From the NCBI GenBank assembly GCA_029215795.1, contig JARDYH010000033.1:140885-204884 (forward strand): DNA of 64,000 bases, read 5' to 3'. The notes beneath the pieces are model-generated. The model was not told where the DNA came from, searched no databases, and saw nothing but the letters and a program-made list of their open reading frames with translations. This DNA comes from Anniella stebbinsi. Taxonomy: Eukaryota; Chordata; Lepidosauria; Squamata; Anniellidae. Position numbers and translations under genes: made by a program. Each line of letters starts with the position of its first letter. The stretch's first letter is position 1. Positions 63,081 to 64,000 of the stretch are shown in pieces.

Positions 63081-64000
63081 CTTCCCCTAGACTTCCCCTA
63101 GACTTCCCCTTCTTCCCCTAGACTTCCCCTAGACTTCCCCTTCCCTCTATACTTCCCCTTCTTCCCCTAGAGTTCCCCTTCTTCTCCTAGACTTCCCCTT
63201 CTTCCCCTAGACTTCCCCTTCCCTCTATACTTCCCCTTCTTCCCCTAGACTTCCCCTAGACTTCCCCTTCTTCCCCTAGACTTCCCCTAGACTTCCCCTT
63301 CCCTCTATACTTCCCCTTCTTCCCCTAGACTTCCCCTTCCCTCTATACTTCCCCTTCTTCCCCTAGACTTCCCCTAGACTTCCCCTTCTTCCCCTAGACT
63401 TCCCCTAGACTTCCTCTTCCCGCTATACTTCCCCTTCTTCCCCTAGACTTCTCCTAGACTTCCCCTTCTTCCCCTAGACTTCCCCTTCTTCCCCTAGACT
63501 TCCCGTAGACTTCCCCTTCCCTCTATACTTTCCCTTCTTCCCCTAGACTTCCCCTAGACTTCCCCTTCTTCCCCTAGACTTCCCCTAGACTTCCCCTTCC
63601 CTCTATACTTCCCCTTATTCCATTAGACTTCCCCTTCCCTCTATACTTCCCCTGCTTCCCCTAGACTTCCCCTAGACTTCCCCTTCTTCCCCTAGACTTC
63701 CCCTAGACTTCCCCTTCCTTCTATACTTCCCCTTCTTCCCCTAGACTTCCCCTTCCCTCTATACTTCCCCTTCTTCCCCTAGACTTCCCCTTCTTCCCCT
63801 AGACTTCCTCTTCTTCCCCTGGACTTCCCCTTCCCTCTATACTTCCCCTTCTTCCCCTAGACTTCCCCTTCTTCCCTTAGACTTCCCCTAGACTTCCCCT
63901 TCCCTCTATACTTCCCCTTCTTCCCCTAGACTTCCCCTAGACTTCCCCTTCCCTCTAGACTTCCCCTTCTTCCCCTAGACTTCCCCTAGACTTCCCCTTC

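Larger units (their letters stand above)
1..64000. repeat. Megasatellite array filling the window, 11-bp core with 11/18/20-bp modules
   Basis: Every stretch of the window is made of the 11-bp core TAgACTTCCCC (or TATACTTCCCC) joined by TTCTTCCCC, TTCCCTC or no linker. I found no interruption by unique DNA, transposon, tRNA, rRNA or gene. The plus strand is pyrimidine-rich: the 20-bp consensus is 10 C, 7 T, 2 A, 1 G. Consensus modules contain no CG dinucleotide; CG appears only in scattered variants such as ccacgtc, cccgtag, tacgtcc and cccgctat. Both window ends fall inside a module, so the array is longer than 64 kb. I do not recognise the family as any named satellite. A eukaryotic heterochromatic location is inferred from size, CTAG density and absence of genes. 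Confidence 0.97.

Noticed and set aside
1..64000. Protein-coding genes
   Set aside because: TAG or CTA in nearly every module closes all frames within about 114 bp. Starts are rare, and any short open stretch is a repeat translation without domain character.
1..64000. CRISPR array (regularly spaced short repeats)
   Set aside because: There are no unique spacers: the intervening sequence is the same module family, spacing varies between 11, 18 and 20 bp, and no cas genes are present.
1..64000. Naming the organism or chromosome
   Set aside because: No gene, rRNA or known satellite is present to anchor taxonomy. Only a eukaryotic heterochromatic origin is suggested, as inference.

Overview
The whole 64 kb window is one uninterrupted, gene-free tandem satellite array. 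I read it from first to last base and found no unique sequence, transposon, RNA gene or credible coding region. The array starts before base 1 and continues past base 64000, so neither edge is visible. The plus strand is strongly pyrimidine-rich (consensus units are about half C, over a third T, and only 0-9% G), so the minus strand is a GGGGAAG-rich purine strand.

Everything is built from one 11-bp core, TAgACTTCCCC or TATACTTCCCC, joined by a 9-bp linker (TTCTTCCCC), a 7-bp linker (TTCCCTC) or no linker. This gives three modules: A, 20 bp (ttcttcccctagacttcccc); B, 11 bp (tagacttcccc); and Z, 18 bp (ttccctctatacttcccc). Z modules act as delimiters: each is followed by an A-type module and I saw no Z next to Z. 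The array therefore reads as a string of Z-led words of 38 bp (ZA), 49 bp (ZAB), 58 bp (ZAA), 69 bp and 78 bp (ZAAA).

Rare point variants act as barcodes and reveal nested higher-order repeats. Layout: 1-3.4 kb is mixed words, with an identical 360-bp tandem duplication at 1966-2685. A roughly 3.2-kb block starts at 3405 and recurs at about 7264, 13738, 22464 and 28938. Positions 7198-37658 hold two successive copies of a 15,200-bp unit with no difference in the stretches I compared. Each 15.2-kb unit contains a 1,842-bp tandem pair. From about 33.9 to 57.3 kb a second large relationship has period 13,269-13,270 bp and contains a 1,372-bp tandem pair. The last 7 kb has a 1,082-bp pair (57256-59420) and an 805-bp pair with a shortened third copy (61089 to about 63080). 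A roughly 0.5-kb cassette with a fixed order of rare variants recurs 24 times, plus one decayed copy.

The organism cannot be named from this sequence. A megasatellite this long, dense in CTAG (a tetramer scarce in many bacteria) and without genes, suggests heterochromatin of a eukaryote (centromeric, pericentromeric, subtelomeric or sex-chromosome-like). That is inference. No gene network exists here. What can be discussed is DNA structure (G-quadruplex/i-motif, triplex and R-loop potential) and the history of unequal exchange that built the array.
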